Positions 11,654 to 23,000 of a DNA stretch of 64,000 nucleotides are shown piece after piece (within the stretch, counting starts at the first letter, position 1; every line of letters begins with the position of its first letter). The stretch spans positions 1,922,001 through 1,986,000 of the forward strand of contig NW_026870889.1 in NCBI RefSeq assembly GCF_033118175.1, given 5' to 3'. Under the pieces are notes generated by a model. That model was not told the DNA's origin. It ran no database searches and saw nothing but the letters and a program-made list of their open reading frames with translations. A program made the position numbers and the translations under genes. This DNA is from Dama dama. Taxonomy: Eukaryota; Chordata; Mammalia; Artiodactyla; Cervidae.

Positions 11654-14338
11654 TGTGGGAAGGGGCAGAGCCGACCTAGGGGCAAGTTGGGCCTCTTGCT
11701 CTCCCTGCTGCCCTGAGGCTGCTGGGCCAAAGAGGTCTTGGGCATCCAGCCCCTTGCTGGTCCCTTCCCGCTGACGAGGCCCTCTGAGCTCCAGCACCTT
11801 GCAGTGTGGAGACAGCCCCTGCCAGCAACCTCCTCTCCAAGGAGGCCTCAACCGAGGCCTATGCCCAGGGGAAAGGCACCAGCGGGGATGAGCCTGGGGA
11901 GGCGCCCAGGCATGTCTGGACCCAGTCCCCGCAGCCTGCCCCTTGGTGGGGCAGTACCCCCGGAGGCCAGGAAGGTCTGGGCAAGGCTGGCCAGGGGCAG
12001 GGGACCTGCTGGGTTTTGCCCCTGGCCTGTGAGGCCTCTGAGCACAACCGGCCCTCTCCCACTGGTAGACCTCCACGGCTGCCTCCAAAGTCCTGTTTGC
12101 AAACACTCCCGCCCGCTGTTCACGCCAGGCTCGCACAATGCTCCCAAGCCCGGGAGAAAAGCGCATTGGGGTGGTGCTCTCTCCGGGCCCTTGCCCCTGA
12201 GCCTGGGGGCAAGGCAGGGGGAACACACTCCCAGGCCAAGGCAGAACCACATGCCCACGTCTGTTCCTGTCCCCTGCACCGGCAGAGAGCTTGGGGGAGC
12301 CAGAGTCTGTCAGGCAGCTGCTGGGTTGGCCGCCTGTGTGGGAAGGGGCAGAGCCGCCCTAGGGGCAAGTTGGGCCTCTTGCTCTCCCTGCGGCCCTGAG
12401 GCTGCTGGGCCAAAGACGTCTTGGGCATCCAGCCCCTTACTGGTCCCTTCCCTCTGACGAGGCCCTCTGAGCTCCAGCACCTTGCAGTGTGGAGACAGCC
12501 CCTGCCTGCAACCTCCTCTCCACGGAGGCCTCAACCGAGGCCTAGGCCCAGGGGAAAGGCACCAGCGGGGATGAGCCTGGGGAGGCGCCCGGGCATGTCT
12601 GGACCCAGGCCCCGCAGCCTGCCCCTTGGTGGGGCAGTACCCCCGGAGGCCAGGAAGGTCTGGGCAAGGCTGGCCAGGGGCAGGGGCCCTGCTGCGTCCT
12701 GCCCCTGGCCTGTGGGTCCTCTGAGCACAACCGGCCCTCTCCCACTGGAAGACCTCCCCGGCTGCCTCCAAAGGCCGGTTTGCAAGCGCTCCCGCCCACT
12801 GTTCCCAGCAGGCGTGCACAATGCTCCCAAGCCCGGGAGAAAAGCGCTTCAGGGTGGTGCTCTCTCCGGGCCCTTGCCCCTGAGCCTGGGGGCAAGGCAG
12901 GGTGTCCACACTCCCAGGACAAGGCAGAACCACATGCACACGTCTGATCTGCCCCCTGCACCGGCAGAGAGCTCGGGAGAGCCAGAGTCTGTCAGGCAGC
13001 TGCTGGGCTGGCCGCCTGTGTGGGAAGGGGCAGAGCCGACCTAGGGGCAAGTTGGGCCTCTTGCTCTCCCTGCTGCCCTGAGGCTGCTGGGCCAAAGAGG
13101 TCTTGGGCATCCAGCCCCTTGCTGGTCCCTTCCCTCTGACGAGGCCCTCTGAGCTCCAGCACCTTGCAGTGTGGAGACAGCCCCTGCCAGCAACCTCCTC
13201 TCCAAGGAGGCCTCAACCGAGGCCTAGGCCCAGGGGAAAGGCACCAGCGGGGATGAGCCTGGGGAGGCGCCCGGCCATGTCTGGACCCAGTCCCCGCAGC
13301 CTGCCCCTTGGTGGGGCAGTACCCCCGGAGGCCAGGAAGGTCTGGGCAAGGCTGCCAGGGGCAGGGACACTGCTGGGTCCTGCCCCTGGCCTGTGGGGCG
13401 TCTGAGCACAACCGGCACTCTCCCGCTGGAAGACCTCCCCGTCTGCCTCGAAAGGCCGGTTTGCAAGCACTCCCGCCCGCTGTTCCCGCCAGGCACGCAC
13501 AATGCTCCCAAGCCCGGGAGAAAAGCGCTTCGGGGTGGTGCTCTCACCGGGCCCTTGCCCCTGAGCCTGGGGGCCAGGCAGGGGGAACACACTCCCAGGC
13601 CAAGGCAGAACGACATGCACACGTCTGTTCCTGCCCCCTACACCGGCAGAGAGCTCGGGGGAGCCAGAGACTGCCAGGCTGCTGCTGGGCTGGCCGCCTG
13701 TGTGGGACGGGGCAGAGCCGACCTAGGGGCAAGTTGGGCCTCTTTCTCTCCCTGCTGCCCTGAGGCTGCTGGGTCAAAGAGGTCTTGGGCATCCAGCCCT
13801 TTGCTGGTCCCTTCCCTCTGACGAGGCTCTCTGATCTCCAGCACCTTGCAGTGTGGAGACAGCCCCTGCCAGCAACCTCCTCTCCAAGGAGGCCTCAACC
13901 GAGGCCTAGGCCCAGGGGAAAGGCACCAGCGGGGATGAGCCTGGGGAGGCGCCCGGGCATGTCTGGACCCAGTCCCCGCAGCCTGCCCCTTGGTGGGGCA
14001 GTACCCCCGGAGGCCAGGAAGGTCTGGGCAAGGCTGGCCAGGGTCAGGGGCCCTGCTGGGTCCTGCCCCTGGCCTGTGGGGCCTCTGAGCACAACCGGCC
14101 CTCTCCCACTGGAAGAGCTCCCCGGCTGCCTCCAAAGTCCTGTTTGCAAACACTCCCGCCCGCTGTTCACGCCAGGCTCGCACAATGCTCCCAAGCCCGG
14201 GAGAAAAGCGCATTGGGGTGGTTCTCTCTCCGGGCCCTTGCCCCTGAGCCTGGGGGCAAGGCACGGGGAACACACTCCCTGGCCAAGGCAGAACCACATG
14301 CCCACGTCTGTTCCTGTCCCCTGCACCGGCAGAGAGCT
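11654..14338 (+). repeat. Four-monomer subrepeat, unit b, in 17-kb copy 1
   Basis: This is the second tandem copy of the 2730-bp block. Small differences from unit a include AAGGAGG versus AAAGAGG in its last monomer and a GAAGAGCTCC variant near 14113. The duplication predates the 17-kb one, because both units occur in both 17-kb copies. Confidence 0.9.
13437..13453 (-). other. CENP-B box core match
   Basis: Same 17-bp sequence as at 10707, 2730 bp downstream, in the S-type monomer at 13103. It is a copy made by the four-monomer duplication. Confidence 0.75.
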
Positions 14339-16166
14339 TGGGGGAGCCAGAGTCTGGCAGGCAGCTGCTGGGTTGGCCGCCTGTGTGGGAAGGGGCAGAG
14401 CCGACCTAGGGGCAAGTTGGGCCTCTTACTCTCCCTGCTGCCCTGAGGCTGCTGGGCCAAAGACGTCTTGGGCATCCAGCCCCTTACTGGTCCCTTCCCT
14501 CTGACGAGGCCCTCTGAGCTCCAGCACCTTGCAGTGTGGAGACAGCCCCTGCCAGCAACCTCCTCTCCAAGGAGGCCTCAACCGAGGCCTAGGCCCAGGG
14601 GAAAGGCACCAGCGGGGATGAGCCAGGGGAGGCGCCCGAGCATGTCTGGACCCAGTCCCCGCAGCCTGCCCCTTGGTGGGGCAGTACCCCCGGAGGCCAG
14701 GAAGGTCTGGGCAAGGCTGGCCAGGGGCAGGGGCCCTGCTGCGTCCTGCCCCTGGCCTGTGGGGCCTCTGAGCACAACCGGCCCTCTCCCACTGGAAGAC
14801 CTCCCCGGCTGTCTCCAAAGGCCGGTTTGCAAGCGCGCCCGCCCACTGTTCCCAGCAGGCGTGCACAATGCTCCCAAGCCCGGGAGAAAAGCGCTTCAGG
14901 GTGGTGATCTCTCCGGGCCCTTGTCCCTGAGCCTGGGGGCAAGGCAGGGTGTCCACACTCCCAGGCCAAGGCAGAACCACATGCACACGTCTGATCTGCC
15001 CCCTGCACCGGCAGAGAGCTCGGGGGAGCCAGAGTCTGTCAGGCAGCTGCTTGGTTGGCCGCCTGTGTGGGAAGGGGCAGAGCCGACCTAGGGGCAAGTT
15101 GGGCCTCTTGCTCTCCCTGCTGCCCTGAGGCTGCTGGGCCAAAGAGGTCTTGGGCATCCAGCCCCTTGCTGGTCCCTTCCCTCTGACGAGGCCCTCTGAG
15201 CTCCAGCACCTTGCAGTGTGGAGACAGCCCCGGCCAGCAACCTCCTCTCCAAGGAGGCCTCAACCGAGGCCTAGGCCCAGGGGAAAGGCACCAGCGGGGA
15301 TGAGCCTGGGGAGGCGCCCGGGCATGACTGGACCCAGTCCCCGCAGCCTGCCCCTTGGTGGGGCAGTACCCCCGGAGGCCAGGAAGTTCTGGGCAAGGCT
15401 GGCCAGGGTCAGGGGCCCTGCTGGGTCCTGCCCCTGGCCTGTGGGGCCTCTGAGCACAACCGGCCCTCTCCCACTGGAAGACCTCCCCGGCTGCCTCCAA
15501 AGGCCGGTTTGCCAACACTCCCGCCCGCTGTTCTCGCCAGGCACGCACAATTCTCCCAAGCCCGGGAGAAAAGCGCTTCGGTGTGTTGCTCTCTCCGGGC
15601 CCTTGCCCCTGAGTGTGGGGGCCAGGCAGTGGTTCCACACTCCCAGACCAAGGCAGAACCACATGCACACGTCTGTTCCTGACCCCTGCACTGGCAGAGA
15701 GCTCGGGGGAGCCAGAGTCTGTCAGGCAGCTGCTGGGCTGGCCGCCTGTGTGGGAAGGGGCAGAGCCGACCTAGGGGCAAGTTGGGCCTCTTGCTCTCCC
15801 TGCTGCCCTGAGGCTGCTGGGCCAAAGACGTCTTGGGCATCCAGCCCCTTGCTGGTCCCTTCCCTCTGACGAGGCCCTCTGAGCTCCAGCACCTTGCAGT
15901 GTGGAGACAGCCCCTGCCAGCAACCTCCTCTCCAAGGAGGCCTCAACCGAGGCCTAGGCCCAGGGGAAAGGCACCAGCGGGGATGAGCCTGGGGAGGCGC
16001 CCGGGCATGTCTGGACACAGTCCCCGCAGCCTGCCCCTTGGTGGGGCAGTAACCCCGGAGGCCAGGAAGGTCTGGGCAAGGCTGCCAGGGGCAGGGACAC
16101 TGCTTGGTCCTGCCCCTGGCCTGTGGGGCGTCTGAGCACAACCGGCACTCTCTCGCTGGAAGACCT

Positions 16167-16183
16167 CCCCGTCTGCCTCGAAA
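16167..16183 (-). other. CENP-B box core match
   Basis: Same 17-bp sequence in the S-type monomer at 15833. That monomer is not part of the four-monomer duplication, so it is a separate member of the box-bearing lineage. Confidence 0.75.
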
Positions 16184-16619
16184 GGCCGGTTTGCAAGCAC
16201 TCCCGCCCGCTGTTCCCGCCAGGCACGCACAATGCTCCCAAGCCCGGGAGAAAAGCGCTTCGGGGTGGTGCTCTCACCGGGCCCTTGCCCCTGAGCCTGG
16301 GGGCCAGGCAGGGGGAACACACTCCCAGGCCAAGGCAGAACGACATGCACACGTCTGTTCCTGCCCCCTACACCGGCAGAGAGCTCGGGGGAGCCAGAGA
16401 CTGCCAGGCTGCTGCTGGGCTGGCCGCCTGTGTGGGACGGGGCAGAGCCGACCTAGGGGCAAGTTGGGCCTCTTGCTCTCCCTGCTGCCCTGAGGCTGCT
16501 GGGTCAAAGAGGTCTTGGGCATCCAGCCCTTTGCTGGTCCCTTCCCTCTGACGAGGCCCTCTGATCTCCAGCACCTTGCAGTGTGGAGACAGCCCCTGCC
16601 AGCAACCTCCTCTCCAAGG

Positions 16620-17058
16620 CGGCCTCAACCGAGGCCTAGGCCCAGGGGAAAGGCACCAGCGGGAATGAGCCTGGGGAGGCGCCCGGGCATGTCTGGACCC
16701 AGTCCCCGCAGCCTGCCCCTTGGTGGGGCAGTACCCCCGGAGGCCAGGAAGGTCTGTGCAAGGCTGCCAGGGGCAGGGACAGCGCTGGGTCCTGCCCCTG
16801 GCCTGTGGGACGTCTGAGCACAACCGGCACTCTCCCGCTGGAAGACCTCCCCGTCTGCCTCGAAAGGCTGGTTTGCAAGCACTCAAGCCCGCTGTTCCCG
16901 CCAGGCTCGCACAATGCTCCCAATCCCGGTAGACAAGCGCTTCGGGGTGGTGCTCTCTCCGGGCCCTTGCCCCTAAGCCTGCGGGCCAGGCAGGGGGAAC
17001 ACACTCCCAGGCCAAGACAGAACGATATGAACACGTCTGTTCCTGCCCCCTACACCGG
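16620..17058 (+). repeat. Divergent end of the 25th monomer of copy 1
   Basis: The monomer starting at 16515 matches its counterpart at 33572 only to about 16619. Beyond that it is S type (GGGGCAGGGACAGCG, CTCTCCCGCTGG and a CENP-B-box match at 16849), whereas 33677 onward is L type. This is therefore the junction where the two 17-kb copies stop being equivalent. It could be the original recombination join or a later conversion. Confidence 0.8.
16849..16865 (-). other. CENP-B box core match, only in 17-kb copy 1
   Basis: Same 17-bp sequence, in the divergent monomer at 16515. The counterpart monomer at 33572 is L type and lacks it. It lies 682 bp from the box at 16167, making the only pair of adjacent box-bearing monomers in the window. 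Confidence 0.75.
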
Positions 17059-20000
17059 CAGAGAGCTCGGGGTAGCCAGAGTCTCTCAGGCAGGTGCTGG
17101 GCTGGCTGCCTGTGTGGGAAGGGGCAGAGCCGACCTAGGGGCAAGTTGGGCCTCTTGCTCTCCCTGCTGCCCTGAGGCTGCTGGGCCAAAGACGTCTTGG
17201 GCATCCAGCCCTTTGCTGGTCCCTTCCCTCTGACGAGGCCCTCTGAGCTCCAGCACCTTGCAGTGTGGAGACAGCACCTGCCAGCAATCTCCTCTCCAAG
17301 GAGGCCTCAACCGAGGCCTAGGCCCAGGGGAAAGGCACCAGCGGGGATGAGCCTGGGGAGGCGCCCGGGCATGTCTGGACCCAGTCCCCGCAGCCTGCCC
17401 CTTGGTGGGGCAGTACCCCTGGAGGCCAGGAAGGTCTGGGCAAGGCTGACCAGGGGCATGGGACCTGCTGGGTCCTGCCCCTGGCCTGTGGGGCCTCTGA
17501 GCACAACCGGCCCTCTCCCACTGGAAGACCTCCCCGGCTGCCTCCAAAGGCCGTTTTGCACGCACTCCCGCCCACTGTTCCCACCAAGCGCGCACAATGC
17601 TCCCATCCCGGGAGAAAAGCGCTTCGGGGTGGTGCTCTCTCCGGGCCCTTGCCCCTGAGACTGGGGGCCAGGCAGGGGGTCCACACTCCCAGGCCAAGGC
17701 AGAACCACATGCACACGTCTGTTCCTGACCCCTGCACCGGCAGAGAGCTCGGGGGAGCCAGAGTCTGTCAGGCAGCTGCTGGGCTGGCCGCCTTTGTGGG
17801 AAGGGGCAGAGCCGACCTAGGGGCAAGTTGGGCCTCTTGCTCTCCCTGCTGCCCTGAGGCTGCTGGGCCAAAGAGGTCTTGGGCATCCAGCCCTTTGCTT
17901 GTCCCTTCCCTCTGACGAGGCCCTCTGAGCTCCAGCACCTTGCAGTGTGGAGACAGCCCCTGCCAGCAACCTCCTCTCCAAGGAGGCCTCAACCGAGACC
18001 TAGGACCAGGGGAAAGGCACCAGCGGGGATGAGCCTGGGGAGGCGCCCAGGCATGTCTGGACCCAGTCCCCGCAGCCTGCCCCTTGGTGGGGCAGTACCC
18101 CCGGAGGCCAGGAAGGTCTGGGAAAGGCTGGCCAGGGGCAGGGGACCTGCTGGGTCCTGCCCCTGGCCTGTGGGGCCTCTGAGCACAACCGGCCCTCTCC
18201 CACTGGAAGACCTCCCCGGCTGCCTCCAAAGGCCGGTTTGCAAGCGCTCCCGACCACTGTTACCAGCAGGCGGGCACAATGCTCCTAAGCCCGGAAGAAA
18301 AGCGCTTCAGGGTGGTGCTCTCTCTGGGCCCTTGCCCCTGAGCCTGGGGGCAAGGCAGGGTGTCCACACTCCCAGGCCAAGGCAGAACCACATGCACACG
18401 TCTGACCTGCCCCCTGCACCGGCAGAGAGCTCGGGGGAGCCAGAGTCTGTCAGGCAGCTGCTGGGCTGGCCGCCTTTGTGGGAAGGGGCAGAGCCGACCT
18501 AGGGGCAAGTTGGGCCTCTTGCTCTCCCTGCTGCCCTGAGGCTGCTGGGCCAAAGAGGTCTTGAGCATCCAGCCCTTTGCTTGTCCCTTCCCTCTGACGA
18601 GGCCCTCTGAGCTCCAGCACCTTGCAGTGTGGAGACAGCCCCTGCCAGCAACCTCCTCTCCAAGGAGGCCTCAACCGAGACCTAGGCCCAGGGGAAAGGC
18701 ACCAGCGGGGATGAGCCTGGGGAGGCGCCCGGGCATGTCTGGACCCAGTCCCCGCAGCCTGCCCCTTGGTGGGGCAGTACCCCCGGAGGCCAGGAAGGTC
18801 TGGGCAAGGCTGGCCAGGGCAGGGGCCCTGCTGGGTCCTGCCCCTGGCATGTGGGGCCTCTGAGCACAACCCGCCCTCTCCCACTGGAAGACCTCCCCGG
18901 CTGCCTCCAAAGGCCGGTTTGCAAGCGCTCCCGCCCACTGTTCCCAGCAGGCGTGCACAATGCTCCTAAGCCCGGGAGAAAAGCGCTTCGGGGTGGTGCT
19001 CTCTCCGGGCCCTTGCCCCTGAGCCTGGGGGCAAGGCAGGGTGTCCACACTCCCAGGCCAAGGCAGAACCACATGCACACGTCTGATCTGCCCCCTGCAC
19101 CGGCAGAGAGCTCGGGGGAGCCAGAGTCTGTCAGGCAGCTGCTGGGCTGGCCGCCTGTGTGGGAAGGGGCAGAGCCGACCTAGGGGCAAGTTGGGCCTCT
19201 TGCTCTCCCTGCTGCCCTGAGGCTGCTGGGCCAAAGAGGTCTTGGGCATCCAGCCCCTTGCTGGTCCCTTCCCTCTGACGAGGCCCTCTGAGCTCCAGCA
19301 CCTTGCAGTGTGGAGACAGCCCCTGCCAGCAACCTCCTCTCCAAGGAGGCCTCAACCGAGGCCTAGGCCCAGGGGAAAGGCACCAGCGGGGATGAGCCAG
19401 TGGAGGCGCACGGGCATGTCTGGACCCAGTCCCCGCAGCCTGCCCCTTGGTGGGGCAGTACCCCCGGAGGCCAGGAAGGTCTGGGCAAGGCTGGCCAGGG
19501 GCAGGGGCCCTGCTGGGTCCTGCCCCTGGCCTGTGGGGCCTCTGAGCACAACCGGCCCTCTCCCACTGGAAGACCTCCCCGGCTGCCTCCAAAGGCCGGT
19601 TTGCCAACACTCCCACCCGCTGTTCCCGCCAGGCACGCACAATGCTCCCAAGCCCGGGAGAAAAGCGCTTCGGGGTGTTGCTCTCTCCGGGCCCTTGCCC
19701 CTGAGCCTGGGGTCCAGGCAGTGTGTCCACACTCCCAGACCAAGGCAGAACCACATGCACACGTCTGTTCCTGACCCCTGCACCGGCAGAGCGCTCGGGG
19801 GAGCCACAGTCTGTCAGGCAGCTGCTGGGTTGGCTGCCTGTGTGGGAAGGGGCAGAGCCGACCTAGGGGCAAGTTGGGCCTCTTGCTCTCCCTGCTGCCC
19901 TGAGGCTGCTGGGCCAAAGAGGTCTTGGGCATCCAGCCCCTTGCTGATCCCTTCCCGCTGACGAGGCCCTCTGAGCTCCAGCACCTTGCAGTGTGGAGAC

Positions 20001-23000
20001 AGCCCCTGCCAGCAACCTCCTCTCCAAGGAGGCCTCAACCGAGGCCTAGGCCCAGGGGAAAGGCACCAGCGGGGATGAGCCTGGGGAGGCGCCCGGGCAT
20101 GTCTGGACCCAGTCCCCGCAGCCTGCCCCTTGGTGGGATAGTAACCCCGGAGTCCAGGAGGGTCTGGGCAAGGCTGCCAGGGGCAGGGACACTGCTGGGT
20201 CCTGCCCCTGGCCTGTGGGGCGTCTGAGCACAACCGGCACTCTCCCGCTGGAAGACCTCCCTGGCTGCCTCCAAAGGCCGGTTTGCAAGCACTCCCGCGC
20301 GCTGTTCCCGCCAGGCACGCACAATGCTACCAAGCCCGAGAGAAAAGCGCTTCGGGGTGGTGCTCTCTCCGGACCCTTGCCCCTGAGCCTGGGGGACAGG
20401 CAGGGGGAACACACTCCCAGGCCAAGGCAGAACGACATGCACACGTCTGTTCCTGCCCCCTACACCGGCAGAGAGATCGGGGGAGCCAGAGACTGCCAGG
20501 CTGCTGCTGGGCTGGCTGCCTGTCTGGGACGGGGCAGAGCCGACCTAGGGGCAAGTTGGGCCTCTTGTTCTCCCTGCTGCCCTGAGGCTGCTGGGTCAAA
20601 GAGGTCTTGGGCATCCAGCCCTTTGCTGGTCCCTTCCCTCTGACGAGGCCCTCTGAGCTCCAGCACCTTGCAGTGTGGAGACAGCCCCTGCCAGCAACCT
20701 CCTCTCCAAAGAGGCCTCAACCGAGGCCTACGCCCAGGGGAAAGGCACCAGCGGGGATGATCCTGGGGAGGCGCACGGACATGTCTGGACCCAGTCACCG
20801 CAGCCTGCCCCTTGTTGGGGCAGTACCCCCGGAGGCCAGGAAGGTCTGGGCAAGGCTGACCAGGGGCAGGGGCCCTGCTGGGTCCTGCCCCTGGCCTGTG
20901 GGGCCTCTGAGCCCAACCGGCCCTCTCCCACTGGAAGACCTCCCCGGCTGCCTCCAAAGGCCGGTTTGCAAGCGCTCACGCCCACTGTTCCCAGCAGGCG
21001 TGGACAATGCTTCCAAGCCCGGGAGAAAAGCGCTTCAGGGTGGTGCTCTCTCTGGGCCCTTGCCCCTGAGCCTGGGGGCAAGGCAGGGTGTCCACACTCC
21101 CAGGCCAAGGCAGAACCACATGCACACGTCTGATCTGCGCCCTGCACCGGCAGAGAGCTCGGGGGAGCCAGAGTCTGTCAGGCAGCTGCTGGGCTGGCAG
21201 CCTGTGTGGGAAGGGGCAGAGCCGACCTAGGGGCAAGTTGGGCCTCTTGCTCTCCCTGCTGCCCTGAGGCTGCTGGGCCAAAGAGGTCTTGGCCATCCAG
21301 CCCCTTGCTGGTCCCTTCCCTCTGACGAGGCCCTCTGAGCTCCAGCACCTTGCAGTGTGGAGACAGCCCCTGCCAGCAACCTCCTCTCCAAGGAGGCCTC
21401 AACCGAGGCCTAGGCCCAGGGGAAAGGCACCAGCGGGTATGAGCCTGGGGAGACGCCCGGGCATGACTGGACCCAGGCCCGCAGCCTGCCCCTTGGTGGG
21501 GCAGTACCCCCGGAGGCCAGGAAGGTCTGGGCAAGGCTGGCCAGGGGCAGGGGCCCTGCTGGGTCCTGCCCCTGGCCTGTGGGGCCTCTGAGCACAACCG
21601 GCCCTCTCCCACTGGAAGACCTCCCCGGCTGCCTCCAAAGGCCGGTTTGCCAACACTCCCGCCCGCTGTTCTCGCCAGGCACGCACAATTCTCCCAAGCC
21701 CGGGAGAAAAGCGCTTCGGTGTGTTGCTCTCTCCGGGCCCTTGCCCCTGAGTGTGGGGGCCAGGCAGTGGTTCCACACTCCCAGACCAAGGCAGAACCAC
21801 ATGCACACGTCTGTTCCTGACCCCTGCACCGGCAGAGAGCTCGGGGGAGCCAGAGTCTGTCAGGCAGCTGCTGGGCTGGCCGCCTGTGTGGGAAGGGGCA
21901 GAGCCGACCTAGGGGCAAGTTGGGCCTATTCCTCTCCCTGCTGCCCTAAGGCTGCTGGGCCAAAGAGGTCTTGGGCATCCAGCCCCTTGCTGGTCCCTTC
22001 CCTCTGACGAGGCCCTCTGAGCTCCAGCACCTTGCAGTGTGGAGACAGCCCCTGCCAGCAACCTCCTCTCCAAGGAGGCCTCAACCGAGGCCTAGGCCCA
22101 GGGGAAAGGCACCAGCGGGGATGAGCCAGTGGAGGCGCAAGGGCATGTCTGGACCCAGTCCCCGCAGCCTGCCCCTTGGTGGGGCAGTACCCCCGGAGGC
22201 CAGGAAGGTCTGGGCAAGGCTGCCAGGGGCAGGGGCCCTGCTGGGTCCTGCCCCTGGCCTGTGGGGCGTCTGAGCACAACCGGCACTCTCCCGCTGGAAG
22301 ACCTGCCCGGCTGCCTCCAAAGGCCGGTTAACAAGCGCTCCCGCCCACTGTTCCCAGCAGGCGTGCACAATGCTCCCAAGCCCGGGAGAAAAGCGCTTCG
22401 GGGTGGTGCTCGCTCCGGGCCCTTGCCCATGAGCCTGGGGGCAAGGCAGGGTGTCCACACGCCCAGGCCAAGGCAGAACCACATGCACACGTCTGATCTG
22501 CCCCCTGCACCGGCAGAGAGCTCGGGGGAGCCAGAGTCTGTCAGGCAGCTGCTGGGCTGGCCGCCTGTGTGGGAAGGGGCAGAGCCGACCTAGGGGCAAG
22601 TTGGGCCTCTTGCTCTCCCTGCTGCCCTGAGGCTGCTGGGCCAAAGAGGTCTTGGGCATCCAGCCCCTTGCTTGTCCCTTCCCTCTGACGAGGCCCTCTG
22701 AGCTCCAGCACCTTGCAGTGTGGAGACAGCACCTGCCAGCAATCTCCTCTCCAAGGAGGCCTCAACCGAGGCCTAGGCCCAGGGGAAAGGCACCAGCGGG
22801 GTTGAGCCAGGGGAGGCGCCCGGGCATGTCTGGACCCTGTCCCCGCAGCCTGCCCCTTGGTGGGGCAGTACCCCCGAAGGCCAGGAAGGTCGGGGCAAGG
22901 CTGGCCAGGGGCAGGGGCCCTGCTGGGTCCTGCCCCTGGCCTGTGGGGCCTCTGAGCACAACCGGCCCTTGCCCACTGGAAGACCTCCCCGGCTGCCTCC

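Larger units (their letters stand above)
1..16619 (+). repeat. 17-kb higher-order repeat, copy 1 (25 monomers)
   Basis: This stretch reappears from 17059 with an offset of 17058, falling to 17057 after a 1-bp deletion near 18818. Differences I could pick out, copy 1 versus copy 2: 1506 G/18564 A, 1792 C/18849 A, 4142 C/21199 A, 5820 G/22877 A, 7153 T/24210 C, 7515 T/24572 G, 8491 T/25548 C, 8860 C/25917 A, 9720 A/26777 C, 16153 T/33210 C. Individual monomers within the unit differ from each other far more than the two 17-kb copies do, which defines a higher-order repeat. Copy 1 may extend left of the window. The match weakens from position 16620. Confidence 0.93.
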
